Positions 18,688 to 27,909 of a stretch of 64,000 nucleotides of DNA are shown here, one piece after another. The translations under genes and the position numbers were made by a program. The notes under the pieces were generated by a model. The model did no database searches, had not been told where the DNA came from, and worked only from the letters and a program-made list of their open reading frames with translations. This DNA comes from Actinomycetes bacterium. Lineage in GTDB: Bacteria > Actinomycetota > Acidimicrobiia > Acidimicrobiales > Acidimicrobiaceae. The stretch covers positions 1-64,000 of the forward strand of contig JAKAQL010000004.1 of the NCBI GenBank assembly GCA_021822605.1, read 5' to 3'. Position 1 is the stretch's first letter. Each line of letters begins with the position of its first letter.

Positions 18688-19737
18688 ATGGCTGATCGTC
18701 CGACGATCTATGCGGTCGCCGCGCAGTGCGGGGTCTCGACTACCACGGTGTCTCGGGTTATGCAAGACGAAACCTTTGGTTCGGAGCGCACCCGGCAGCG
18801 TGTTCTCGCCACCGCGTTGGAGCTGGGTTGGGTTCCTAACGGAGCTGCACGGGGTCTTGCATCACGTCGGGCTGGCATTGTGGGACTCTTATTTCCCGAT
18901 CTAGGAGAGCCAGACGTAGGGCAGGAGGAGTCGCCGCTCTATGTCGACCAGGTGATCCGAGGAGCTGAGCGCATTGCTACTCATGCTGGTCAGGCTGTTC
19001 TTATTGCGGCGTTGAAGGCGTCCGGAGGCAAGAGCCTGGCATACTCTGTCGCGAGTAAGGTTGATGGCCTTGTGATCATGTCCCGAAGCCTGGCTGATAA
19101 GGATGTGTCAGCTATCGCAAGGACTGTTCCTGTTGTCTTGCTGGCACATAAGCCTGCTCGACGTTCACTGGATCATGTTGCGGTGGACAATCGCACTGGA
19201 GCGCGTGACGTCACTTCTCACCTTCTCACGGCACACGGATACGAGAATATCGTATTTGTTGGCGGTCCAGTTGGTTCACCTGATTCTAGCGAACGCTTTG
19301 CTGGCTTTTGTGAAGCGCTTGCGCAGGCGGGGCGAACAGTGCCTGCACAGCCAGTCGCTGAGGGTGGATTTACCGAACTTGGAGGGCGGGCTGTGATGGA
19401 GCGATTGCTGGCTGATGGTCAGCTGCCCAGAGCGATTGTGTTCGGAAATGATGAGATGGCAATTGGGGCCTTGAGTTCTCTGAAGAGGGCGGGGATAGGT
19501 GTGCCTGACGATATCGCAATCACCGGATTCGATAACATTTCTGTTTCGCGACACGTTACTCCATCACTAACGACTGTCCGACAACCGATGCGCGAATTGG
19601 GCGAGGCAGCTGTGGAACTGCTGCTTGCTCGAATACGTCAGCCAGACGCTACGAGAAAGACGTTATTCCTCTCCACTGAGCTGGTTGTTCGAGGAAGTTG
19701 TGGTTGCGTGGAAACACCTGTTTCGCGCTTTGAATGA
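18688..19737 (+). CDS. LacI-family transcriptional regulator
   Basis: A 349-residue sugar-responsive repressor. The DNA-binding head is at residues 4-23 (TIYAVAAQCGVSTTTVSRVM), followed by the hinge helix GAARGLASRRAG. The periplasmic-binding-protein-like core ends in the typical AITGFDNISVSRHVTPSLTT. ATG 18688 is used because aaggggggt lies 9 nt upstream. The gene stands at the head of the GH39/Opp cluster and ends 13 nt before the glycosidase gene, so it most likely controls this locus in response to the oligosaccharide or its product. Confidence 0.92.
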   Translation: MADRPTIYAVAAQCGVSTTTVSRVMQDETFGSERTRQRVLATALELGWVPNGAARGLASRRAGIVGLLFPDLGEPDVGQEESPLYVDQVIRGAERIATHAGQAVLIAALKASGGKSLAYSVASKVDGLVIMSRSLADKDVSAIARTVPVVLLAHKPARRSLDHVAVDNRTGARDVTSHLLTAHGYENIVFVGGPVGSPDSSERFAGFCEALAQAGRTVPAQPVAEGGFTELGGRAVMERLLADGQLPRAIVFGNDEMAIGALSSLKRAGIGVPDDIAITGFDNISVSRHVTPSLTTVRQPMRELGEAAVELLLARIRQPDATRKTLFLSTELVVRGSCGCVETPVSRFE

Positions 19738-19750
19738 GAGGAAGTTCGAG

Positions 19751-21577
19751 ATGACCGATCGTGTAGACGTCCGCAGGGATTGGGAGGAGCGTATCTATGA
19801 GCGCTCTGACTCTTCGCATACTGATTCATATCTGCCCCAGCCGTCAGGGCTAATCGCGTCTTCAGATGTTGGTTGTATTGAGCTGACGTGGGACGAGGTG
19901 GATGGGGCAATCGGTTATCTGGTCGAGTGCACCGGCAAGGATGGGGATGCGTTTCTACTGCGACACGGCGGCAGTGATGTGCCAGCGGTCCCCACATCAT
20001 CATTCGTTGTCACTGGACTCGATGACGGAGTCGACTACCTGTTCCGGGTTGCGGCCGTGAGCGCCGCGGAGGCGAGTTCTGGTAATTGGTCGAGACAGGT
20101 ATCTGCAACCATGTTGGCAGGTTCTGCAACGCCGGTGCAGGTCTCCGTCGGAGCCTCTAGTGTTGTCGGTCAGCTCGACCCAGTATGGAAGATGGTAGGG
20201 TCCGAACGACTCTCACAGTTGCTCATGGATCAAGATGAGTATGGGAACGACATCGGGCACGAGTTTCACGAGGCGCTACGGATTGCCCACGATGATTTGG
20301 GAGTTCAGTGGGTAAGAGCACACGCAATCTTTCATGATGACCTGGAGGTGGTGCAACGCGGTGAAGACGGAACATTGAGCTTTGACTTCACGAAGATCGA
20401 TACTATCTACGATCTCATCCTTGAGATCGGAGTGCGACCTGTTGTGGAGCTCTCCTTTATGCCGTCGGTATTGGCCAGCGATCCATCGAAGACGGTCTTC
20501 ACCTACCGTGGAATCGTGTCACCTCCGACTGATTGGTCTGAGTGGGGGCTACTTGTGAGGTCCTTTGCTGTGCATCTCATCGATCGATACGGTCTCGAGG
20601 AGGTGAGACAGTGGCCCTTCGAGGTTTGGAATGAGCCTAACTTAGAGGTCTTCTGGTCTGGAACCCGTGATGACTATCTCCGACTCTATGATGAGACCGC
20701 ACTCGCATTGAAGGGCGTTGATGCGAATTTGATGGTTGGTGGACCGTCGAGTGCAGCAAGTGAGTGGGTTGAAGCGCTAGCAAGTCACACACGCCGGGCC
20801 GATGTGGCACTCGACTTTGTGAGTACTCACACCTATGGTAATCTGCCGTTAGATTTTCGCCCGATTCTGGATGAATATGGTTACGAGGGCCTTCCGATCT
20901 ATTGGACGGAATGGGGGGTTGGGAGTACACATTTTGGTCCAGTGCATGATTCAGTTGCAGGTGCACCGTTCGTTCTCGCTGGCTATCGGGCGGTGGCGGG
21001 CAGAGTCAATGCCTTGTCGTATTGGGTGGTCAGCGATCATTTTGAAGAGTTAGGGCGGCCTCCGAGACTGTTTCATGACGGGTTTGGCTTGTTGAGTGTC
21101 GGCAATCTCCGTAAGCCGCGATACTGGGCTGTCCATTTGGCTGCAAACCAGGGCCCCCAAGGGGTAGAGGTGCGTGTGAATGGGCTGTCTGCAGCTATCG
21201 AAGCGCAGGCTTCACGGCATCCAGACGGCAAGGTCGACATCATTTTGTGGAATGGAACAATCAATACGGAGGTAATGCGTGGTGATCCGCGGCTGGATCG
21301 GGATGTGGAGTTGACAGTCCAGGGGTTACAGGCGACCGCGTACGCAACTGCTGTGGCCAAGGTGGATGAACACCATTCCAACATTGTGACTCATCTGCCA
21401 CGTGACAGCGATTGGCCCGATGTGCTGCAGTGGGAGGCGTTACGGCGCGCAGATCATCTCTTTATTGAGGATATGGGGAGCATTCGTGCCAAGGATGGAG
21501 TGATCGATCTGAAGCTTGCGTTGCCACATCCAGGAGTTGTTCGAGTACGTCTTGTGCCCATCGAGGTTCTGTTGTGA
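19751..21577 (+). CDS. Glycoside hydrolase family 39-like enzyme with an N-terminal FN3-type domain
   Basis: A 608-residue enzyme with no signal peptide, so cytoplasmic. Residues about 35-130 form a fibronectin III-like domain (ELTWDEVDGAIGYLVEC, LDDGVDYLFRVAAVS). The catalytic barrel follows. EVWNEPNLEVFW carries the likely acid/base Glu295 and YWTEWGVG the likely nucleophile Glu387, matching clan GH-A and best GH39 (beta-xylosidase, alpha-iduronidase). A beta-rich C-terminal domain ends the protein. ATG 19751 has an agaggaag site. Sitting between a LacI regulator and an Opp-type importer, it probably splits an imported oligosaccharide such as a xylo-oligomer. Confidence 0.83.
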   Translation: MTDRVDVRRDWEERIYERSDSSHTDSYLPQPSGLIASSDVGCIELTWDEVDGAIGYLVECTGKDGDAFLLRHGGSDVPAVPTSSFVVTGLDDGVDYLFRVAAVSAAEASSGNWSRQVSATMLAGSATPVQVSVGASSVVGQLDPVWKMVGSERLSQLLMDQDEYGNDIGHEFHEALRIAHDDLGVQWVRAHAIFHDDLEVVQRGEDGTLSFDFTKIDTIYDLILEIGVRPVVELSFMPSVLASDPSKTVFTYRGIVSPPTDWSEWGLLVRSFAVHLIDRYGLEEVRQWPFEVWNEPNLEVFWSGTRDDYLRLYDETALALKGVDANLMVGGPSSAASEWVEALASHTRRADVALDFVSTHTYGNLPLDFRPILDEYGYEGLPIYWTEWGVGSTHFGPVHDSVAGAPFVLAGYRAVAGRVNALSYWVVSDHFEELGRPPRLFHDGFGLLSVGNLRKPRYWAVHLAANQGPQGVEVRVNGLSAAIEAQASRHPDGKVDIILWNGTINTEVMRGDPRLDRDVELTVQGLQATAYATAVAKVDEHHSNIVTHLPRDSDWPDVLQWEALRRADHLFIEDMGSIRAKDGVIDLKLALPHPGVVRVRLVPIEVLL

Positions 21578-21939
21578 GGGCGTTCCTCGCGACAGAGATG
21601 ACGATCTGTGACACGCTTGACGTGTGTTGCGTCGCGACCTATCAGCCACCTTTGTTGGGCCTATGTCCGATAGTCGGTGGGAGCAGGAGAAGAACTGCCC
21701 ACATGTGATGCTTAAGAGAGGGGGATAGCAAGGGGGAATCGGGTCGCTGGTTAACAGTTTTGGCCGTGCTGGAAACATGCTTAGCGATCCTAGAGGCAGA
21801 GATAGTTATGGTCAACACTCGGTGCATTTGCCTGGTGCGGGAGCAGTGGAGATAGGAGTAATGTCCCTATGTTCCTCCAGGTTCATGAGTGGGAACTGAC
21901 AGTAGGGTACGTAAAGAGTTAATGAAAGGGAGAATGAAT
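21578..21939. other. Leader region before the sugar-transporter operon
   Basis: There is no supported gene in this stretch. It contains a weak inverted repeat, acacg-cttga-cgtgt (21611-21625), and the 8-bp palindrome gtcgcgac (21631-21638); a tcgcga core also occurs beside the lacI operator at 18603. These could be regulator sites, but neither is long enough to be convincing. Confidence 0.35.
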
Positions 21940-23643
21940 ATGGATCGGAAGACGTGGAAGAAGAGTGCCGCGTGCAGTTCACGGTTGGGGCTTGTAGCTA
22001 AGCTAGGAGTGATGACTGGAGTTGTGTCGTTGACACTGGCTGCCTGTGGTAGCGCCAGCTCATCCAGCGCGAGTTCGACGAAACCGTCTGCTCCAGGAGG
22101 AAACACAGGCCAGCTTACAATAGAAGGTACCACAGCGCCGGTTACAGTGAATAACTTGAACCCCTATAATGGTAACTTTGGCGTGGATCTGATGTACAAC
22201 TCGTTGATGCTGGTTGATCCAATCAATGGTACGATGTCGCCCGAACTTGCGACGTCGTTTAAGGCGGTGAACTCAACTACGTTGGAGTTCACGCTACGTA
22301 AGGGCGTGAAGTGGAGCAACGGTAGCAGTTTCACTCCTGAGGATGTGGTCTTCACATTCGAGATGTTAAAGAAGTTCCCAGCGCTCGATGGCGGGGGTGT
22401 GTGGGATCAGCTATCCTCGGTCAGTGCTTCTGGCAATACCATCGTCTTCAAGCTCAGCGTTCCGGATGTACCTCTAAACCTTTCGCTGGCTTCAGTACCA
22501 ATTGTGTCGCAAGCCGTGTGGTCTAAGGTAGCGAATCCTGTGACTTATACCGCAATTCCCCCGGTGGTTACCGGTCCTTACACATTCGATAGCTACGCAC
22601 CAACTAAGTCAGTCTTCAAAAAAAATCCACTATCCTTTGAGGCCAGTCAGGTCAAGCCTGAGACGGTCGCATTTCTGGTTGGCTCCTCAAGTCAATCAAC
22701 CAATGAATTATTGGTAGCCAGCGACACGTACGATTTTTCCTATAACTATTTCCCCGATGTGCAAGCTACCTATGTTTCGCGAAATCCAAAATACAACAAA
22801 TACTGGTTCCCGGCAGGGGGAGTGGTAGGGCTGTTTATGAACCTTACTGAGGCACCATTTAATAACGCCGATTTTCGTCGAGGCATGTCGTACGCAATTG
22901 ACCGTCAAGCTGTTGAGAATAAGGCAGTGTTTGGTGTAGAGGCAGTTGCCCCCCAGACGGGACTCATTCTTCCTGGGGAGCAGACGTGGACGGATCCATC
23001 CATCCCCAATGACGGACTCGTGACCCAAAATGATGCAACGGCGTTGAAGTACTTCAAGCTAGCAGGTTATACCGATAAGAATGGCAAACTGGTCGACTCG
23101 GCTGGAACCCAAGTGAGTTTCTCGATCATGGAGCCGAACAACTACAGTGACTGGGTTGGTGCTGCTCAACAAATTGCTTCAGATCTAGGGCGGGTCGGCA
23201 TGAACGTAACGCTTAATGAGCCTACCTCAGCCGTCTACACTACTGACACCGAGGCCGGCGAATTCCAGGCTGCAATTGGTAGCTTCGGTGGTAGCGGTAG
23301 TGCCTATAGCACTTTCAATCCCATCTTAAATAGCTCATTTGCGGCGCCCATTAAGTCAGATGCGGTCAGTAACTGGGAACGTTTTAAGAGCAGTCAGGTT
23401 GACTCCGATTTGGCTAATTTGGCAGCCGCAACCACCAACTCTGCGATGATCAAGGCAACCTATCCATTACAGGAACTTATGTATAAGCAGGCTCCGATTA
23501 TTGACCTGTACTACGGTGGTATGTGGGGACTCTTCACCACTAAGCATTGGGTGGGTTGGCCATCAGCGAGCGACCCATACACGTTGCCTGCTACATGGGA
23601 TGATGATCTGTTGGCCATCATGATGCATGTGCGACCATCGTAG
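21940..23643 (+). CDS. ABC transporter substrate-binding lipoprotein, family 5
   Basis: A 567-residue binding lipoprotein. ATG 21940 is preferred to the ATG two codons earlier because the aaagggag site is then 7 nt away. The signal peptide ends in the lipobox LTLAAC with Cys36, followed by a Ser-rich linker. RKGVKWSNGSSFTPEDVVFT is the family signature. It heads an operon with two permeases and two ATPases, downstream of a LacI regulator and GH39 enzyme. Members of this family import peptides, but some import cello- or xylo-oligosaccharides, which the context favours. Confidence 0.93.
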   Translation: MDRKTWKKSAACSSRLGLVAKLGVMTGVVSLTLAACGSASSSSASSTKPSAPGGNTGQLTIEGTTAPVTVNNLNPYNGNFGVDLMYNSLMLVDPINGTMSPELATSFKAVNSTTLEFTLRKGVKWSNGSSFTPEDVVFTFEMLKKFPALDGGGVWDQLSSVSASGNTIVFKLSVPDVPLNLSLASVPIVSQAVWSKVANPVTYTAIPPVVTGPYTFDSYAPTKSVFKKNPLSFEASQVKPETVAFLVGSSSQSTNELLVASDTYDFSYNYFPDVQATYVSRNPKYNKYWFPAGGVVGLFMNLTEAPFNNADFRRGMSYAIDRQAVENKAVFGVEAVAPQTGLILPGEQTWTDPSIPNDGLVTQNDATALKYFKLAGYTDKNGKLVDSAGTQVSFSIMEPNNYSDWVGAAQQIASDLGRVGMNVTLNEPTSAVYTTDTEAGEFQAAIGSFGGSGSAYSTFNPILNSSFAAPIKSDAVSNWERFKSSQVDSDLANLAAATTNSAMIKATYPLQELMYKQAPIIDLYYGGMWGLFTTKHWVGWPSASDPYTLPATWDDDLLAIMMHVRPS

Positions 23644-23688
23644 GTAGATCCGTACTGGTCTGGTGAGTCTCGGAGAGGGGTGATTGGG

Positions 23689-24675
23689 TTGCGTTATTTC
23701 GCTCGGAAGGGAGCAATGTTTTTGCTCACCCTTTGGGCTGCTGTCACGTTGAACTTCATCATTCCTCGATTGATGCCGGGCTCACCAGTGCAGGCAACAC
23801 TTGCTCGGTTGGCTGCTGGCGGTCAGACGGTCACCGAAGCCACCAAACGGGCCATCGAGATTCAGCTGGGCTTGCCGCACTCGAGCCTCTGGACGCAGTA
23901 TCTCGATTACTTGGTGAACATCTCACGGTTGCGCTTTGGTATGACTTATTCAATTACGGATGAGTCGGTTGCCCACGCTATCCTAGCGGCGGCTCCCTGG
24001 ACACTCGTGTTGGTTGGAACCAGCACTGTGATTGCGTTTGTGGTCGGAACGTTGCTGGGGGTCTATGCCGGATGGCGTCGGCAGACACGGGTTGACAGCG
24101 TTGTCACTGTGAGTTCTACTTTCTTTTCGGCGTTTCCACCGTTCTTCCTGGGACTGTTGTTGCTTTATTTCCTGGGATTCAAGTATCATATGTTTCCCCT
24201 AACCGGAGGTTACACTCCGGGTTTGGTTCCGCAGTTGACATTGTCGTTTCTCGGAAATGCCGTATATCATAGCATTCTACCTGCCGTTACGCTTGTCGTT
24301 ACTTCGCTTGCGGGTTGGGTACTGGGAATGAGAAACAACATGATTAACACCTTGGGTGAGGATTATGTGCTCTTCGCCGAGGCAAACGGGTTGCGCAATA
24401 GGACGATCGCGTTGTTGTATGTGGCTCGCAATGCGTTGTTGCCCAACGTTACTGGTTTCGGTCTAGCCCTCGGAGCTGTTATCGGTGGCTCGGTACTGGT
24501 TGAGAGTATTTTTGGTTACCCAGGGATCGGGAGTCTTCTGCTTCTAGCGGTTGACAACCGTGACTATCCGCTGATGCAGGCCATTTTTCTTCTCATCACC
24601 GTAAGCATGTTGGTGACTATTTTTCTTGTCGACTTGCTTTACGGATTGCTCGATCCGCGAGTGCGCGAGGCATGA
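23689..24675 (+). CDS. ABC transporter permease, OppB/DppB type
   Basis: A 328-residue permease with six membrane helices. TTG 23689 is chosen because the ggagagggg site lies 8 nt away and the protein then starts MRYFARKGAMF, typical for the family; GTG 23680 would overlap the site. The first helix runs into NFIIPRLMPGSPV. The ATPase-docking loop is GEDYVLFAEANGLRNRTIAL and the C terminus LLYGLLDPRVREA. It is the second gene of the sugar-transporter operon, 45 nt behind the binding-protein gene. Confidence 0.92.
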   Translation: MRYFARKGAMFLLTLWAAVTLNFIIPRLMPGSPVQATLARLAAGGQTVTEATKRAIEIQLGLPHSSLWTQYLDYLVNISRLRFGMTYSITDESVAHAILAAAPWTLVLVGTSTVIAFVVGTLLGVYAGWRRQTRVDSVVTVSSTFFSAFPPFFLGLLLLYFLGFKYHMFPLTGGYTPGLVPQLTLSFLGNAVYHSILPAVTLVVTSLAGWVLGMRNNMINTLGEDYVLFAEANGLRNRTIALLYVARNALLPNVTGFGLALGAVIGGSVLVESIFGYPGIGSLLLLAVDNRDYPLMQAIFLLITVSMLVTIFLVDLLYGLLDPRVREA

Positions 24676-24724
24676 GCGCAATTGAGTGCACACCACCATT
24701 GTGGGCGAACGAAGGGAGCAGTGA

Positions 24725-25663
24725 ATGGCAATAGTGCCTCCAGCATCGCCGATGCAGACTAATCGCGAGGATGTTGTAGCGGTGGTAGCGCCACCTCTTG
24801 AGGTGCCGAAGCGATTACGGTTCGTAACGCGGGCGCTTCTGACTCTGTGGTCCAATCGCAAGGCTCGTGCTGGTCTTGTGATTCTTGGTTTCTTCATCCT
24901 GGTGGCGATCTTCGCTCCGTGGCTGGCGCCCCACTCGCCCACGGCTACGAGTTTTCGCCCATACCAAAACCCAAATGCAGTGAATTGGTTGGGGACAACT
25001 GGCAATGGCCAAGATGTACTATCACAGATGATCTATGGTACTCGTGTCTCGTTGTTAGTCGGACTTGGGGCCGGCCTGCTCGCTACTTGTTTAGCGCTAA
25101 TAATCGGACTGGTTGCAGGGTTTCGGCCGGGTGTCGTTGATGATGTACTGAGCTTCTCTACGAATTTGGCCCTCGTGCTGCCTGGGCTACCGCTCATGAT
25201 CGTGATCGCTGCATACCTGCGGAGTAACTCCATGTGGATGATCCTTTTGGTTATTGGGTTCACTGGTTGGGCGACTGGAGCTCGCGTTATGCGTAGCCAG
25301 ACGGCGACGTTGCGTACTCGTGATTTCGTCACCGCTGCTACGTTTTCTGGCCAGCGGTTGTTTCGAATTGTGTTCCGTGAGATCCTTCCTAATATGATCT
25401 CCTTGGCAGCAGCCAGTTTCTTCGGTGCTGCTACGGCCGCTGTGATTGCAGCTGCGAGCTTGGAGTTTCTTGGTCTCGGGAATCCGAATACCGTGAGCTG
25501 GGGTTCCATTCTGTATTGGGCAGAGAATGATAATGCACTGTTGACCGGCCAATGGGTTCTCGTGTTTGTGCCCGGCCTTGCCATCGTACTGCTGGCACTT
25601 TCTTTCATCCTAATCAACTTCGGTATCGATGCACTATCGAACCCACGATTGCGTGAGCGCTAA
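24725..25663 (+). CDS. ABC transporter permease, OppC/DppC type
   Basis: A 312-residue permease. An OppC-type N-terminal segment precedes helix 1 near residue 50, and TVSWGSILYWAENDN and LEFLGLGNPN are family landmarks. The ATPase contact loop is TLRTRDFVTAATFSGQ. The start at 24725 has a gaagggag site. It abuts the next ATPase gene directly (stop TAA, then ATG), a sign of translational coupling. Confidence 0.92.
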   Translation: MAIVPPASPMQTNREDVVAVVAPPLEVPKRLRFVTRALLTLWSNRKARAGLVILGFFILVAIFAPWLAPHSPTATSFRPYQNPNAVNWLGTTGNGQDVLSQMIYGTRVSLLVGLGAGLLATCLALIIGLVAGFRPGVVDDVLSFSTNLALVLPGLPLMIVIAAYLRSNSMWMILLVIGFTGWATGARVMRSQTATLRTRDFVTAATFSGQRLFRIVFREILPNMISLAAASFFGAATAAVIAAASLEFLGLGNPNTVSWGSILYWAENDNALLTGQWVLVFVPGLAIVLLALSFILINFGIDALSNPRLRER

Positions 25664-26677
25664 ATGATACTCCTCGAGGCCAAGGGTGTTAACGTCGTCT
25701 ATCAACCAGGACGTGGTGAACGGATTTGGGCAGTTCGAGATGTCAGTCTCTCTTTGGAGGAGGGTGAGTTTGTTGGTGTGGTGGGCGAGTCTGGCTGCGG
25801 AAAGTCGACGTTAGGATTCGCGCTCACGCAGATGCTACAGCCACCAGCATTTCTTGAGAGTGGGGTCATTGAATTCCGCGGTGTGGACATCGCAGGGTTG
25901 CGCGGTGAGGGGCTACGGCATCAGCGTCGTAGAGGTTTTGCAGTGGTTTTGCAGAGCGGAATGAATGCACTCAATCCGGTGCGTACTATTCATCATCAAA
26001 TTGGTGATGTGCTACAGGCACACAAGCTCGGTGGAGAGCATTGGTCGAAGGATGCGGTACACGATCGAGGTGTAGAGCTCCTTGGGATGGTCGGTCTTGA
26101 TTCGAGCGTCCTTGGTCGTTTCCCTCATGAACTTTCTGGTGGTATGCGTCAACGAGCTGCGATTGCCTTGGCTTTGGCGCTCGAACCTGAGCTAATTGTA
26201 TTTGATGAGCCAACCACCGCTCTTGACGTGATCGTCCAGGCTGCGCTCATGGAAATGATCAAGGAGCTGCAACGGGCACGGGGATTCACGGCGCTCTTGA
26301 TTAGTCATGACATGTCTGTGGTGCTTGATGCAACCGACAGAGCCATCGTGATGTATGCAGGAAGGATAGTAGAGGATCAAGGTTCAATGCAGATGGTGCA
26401 GGGTGGACGTCATCATCCATACACAGAGGCTCTGTTTCGATGTTACGCCGACCCTCGGGCTGATGACGTTGTTCTGCAGGACATCCCGGGATCTCCTCCC
26501 GATCTTTCGTTGCCCGACTCGTCGTGTGCCTTCGCACCACGCTGTACGATCGCTGAAGGTCGATGCTGGCACGAGCGTCCACTGCTTGCCGAGGTTGGAA
26601 GCGGTGGGGCGATCGCTTGCCATCTAAGAGGGTCAAGTGAGGAGAGTGCAATGGAGGGCCGTCAAGGTGGAGCATGA
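25664..26677 (+). CDS. ABC transporter ATP-binding protein, OppD/DppD type
   Basis: A 337-residue ATPase with Walker [10 protein letters not shown], signature [15 protein letters not shown], Walker [13 protein letters not shown], and the C-terminal oligopeptide motif with cysteines (CAFAPRCTIAEGRC). It starts on the base after the OppC stop and overlaps the following ATPase gene by 11 nt. It forms the first half of the ATPase pair that drives the sugar transporter. Confidence 0.92.
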   Translation: MILLEAKGVNVVYQPGRGERIWAVRDVSLSLEEGEFVGVVGESGCGKSTLGFALTQMLQPPAFLESGVIEFRGVDIAGLRGEGLRHQRRRGFAVVLQSGMNALNPVRTIHHQIGDVLQAHKLGGEHWSKDAVHDRGVELLGMVGLDSSVLGRFPHELSGGMRQRAAIALALALEPELIVFDEPTTALDVIVQAALMEMIKELQRARGFTALLISHDMSVVLDATDRAIVMYAGRIVEDQGSMQMVQGGRHHPYTEALFRCYADPRADDVVLQDIPGSPPDLSLPDSSCAFAPRCTIAEGRCWHERPLLAEVGSGGAIACHLRGSSEESAMEGRQGGA

Positions 26678-27518
26678 TCCAAAGTCGGAGAAAAGGCTGG
26701 TGGGCTTTGCTGAGGATGTACCGTCGCTTACCGTTGAGCATCTCTCGAAGGGTTATCGACGTCGGCGAGGGCAGGGGATCGTTCACGCCGTGGATGACGT
26801 CTCCTTTGTGATTCCGGCTGGCACAGCGGTCGGTTTGGTCGGAGCGAGTGGAAGCGGAAAGTCAACAATCGCACGGTTGGTCACCGGTATCGAAAAGCCG
26901 GATACTGGAGATATTCGGTTTGGTAGGTTGTCGATAGCACATGCACCACATCGTTCCTTGCGGGAGTTACATCGAAAAGTGCAGATGGTGTTCCAGGATC
27001 CTTATGGTGCACTCAATCCCGTGCATACCGTTGGCTATATGGTGTCCAGGCCGAGCATCAACTATCTGAACATGTCCTCAGCGCAAGCGGCGAAACATAC
27101 AGAGGAACTGCTAGAGCGAGTCGGTCTCTCGCCCCCGAAGCAGTTTGTTGATAAGTTGCCCCATCAGCTCTCAGGTGGTCAGCGCCAACGTGTGGTGATA
27201 GCCCGTGCACTCGCTTGCGAACCGCAACTGCTCATCGCAGATGAGCCTGTTTCGATGCTTGATGTGTCGCTTCGTGCTGGGATTCTAAGGTTGTTAGCCG
27301 ATCTGCAGCGTGACAGTGGATTGAGCCTGCTTTATATCACTCATGACTTGTTGAGTGCCAGGGTTTTGACTGATCATATTCTGGTGTTGAACCGAGGCCA
27401 GATAGTGGAGCAAGGGGTGACCAAGGAGGTACTCCAACATCCAACGGATCCGTACACGAAACAGTTGTTGGACGCACTCTCGACACCAGAGGTGGTTCTG
27501 AACCCGAGGACCCCGTAA
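26667..27518 (+). CDS. ABC transporter ATP-binding protein, OppF/DppF type
   Basis: A 283-residue ATPase with GASGSGKST, LSGGQRQRVVIARAL and LLIADEPVSMLD. GTG 26667 is chosen because ggaggg lies 8 nt upstream; an earlier GTG at 26637 would overlap the previous gene by 41 nt. The long cysteine-bearing C-terminal tail common in OppF is missing: the protein stops shortly after the ATPase core. It is the last gene of the operon. Confidence 0.9.
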   Translation: MEHDPKSEKRLVGFAEDVPSLTVEHLSKGYRRRRGQGIVHAVDDVSFVIPAGTAVGLVGASGSGKSTIARLVTGIEKPDTGDIRFGRLSIAHAPHRSLRELHRKVQMVFQDPYGALNPVHTVGYMVSRPSINYLNMSSAQAAKHTEELLERVGLSPPKQFVDKLPHQLSGGQRQRVVIARALACEPQLLIADEPVSMLDVSLRAGILRLLADLQRDSGLSLLYITHDLLSARVLTDHILVLNRGQIVEQGVTKEVLQHPTDPYTKQLLDALSTPEVVLNPRTP

Positions 27519-27909
27519 AGCACTGGCCTTGTTGACTGTTTACAGCGGACTGAACCACGATCTGGGATGGGACCGTTGACGCGTAGCGCTAACAAGGCTT
27601 TTCTGTCGTGGAACGTTTGCCGATCCGAAGAGACGCTTGGCCGCTGGTTTGACTCAGGCCCAGATTAGTCAAGCGTTTCCAATAGAGGTTGGAGCTGGTT
27701 GTTCCTTGCTGTAACTGACTCAGACTACGAACCGAATGCAGGAGCTCCTGCGTGTAGAACACCGGTAACGCTGCGAGGGGGCTTTTGAAGGCCAGTCGTG
27801 AGCTATTCGGTGATCTTTGCGGCAGTCTTCTGTGTAGGTCACCAAGGGAATGCAACCGACTGCTATGAGTTGGCCTCAAGCGATGGTGAAGCAGCTGGAT
27901 GGCGCCGTG
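27519..27909. other. Convergent intergenic region, no gene supported
   Basis: It separates the end of the sugar-transporter operon from the end of the pilin operon. The only structure I see is a perfect 14-bp palindrome gcaggagctcctgc (27738-27751). It is not followed by a T-run, so it is not a clear terminator. Confidence 0.4.

Noticed and set aside
27738-27751. Terminator at the end of the sugar-transporter operon
   Set aside because: The 14-bp palindrome has no loop of normal size and no T-run; it lies over 200 bp beyond the stop.
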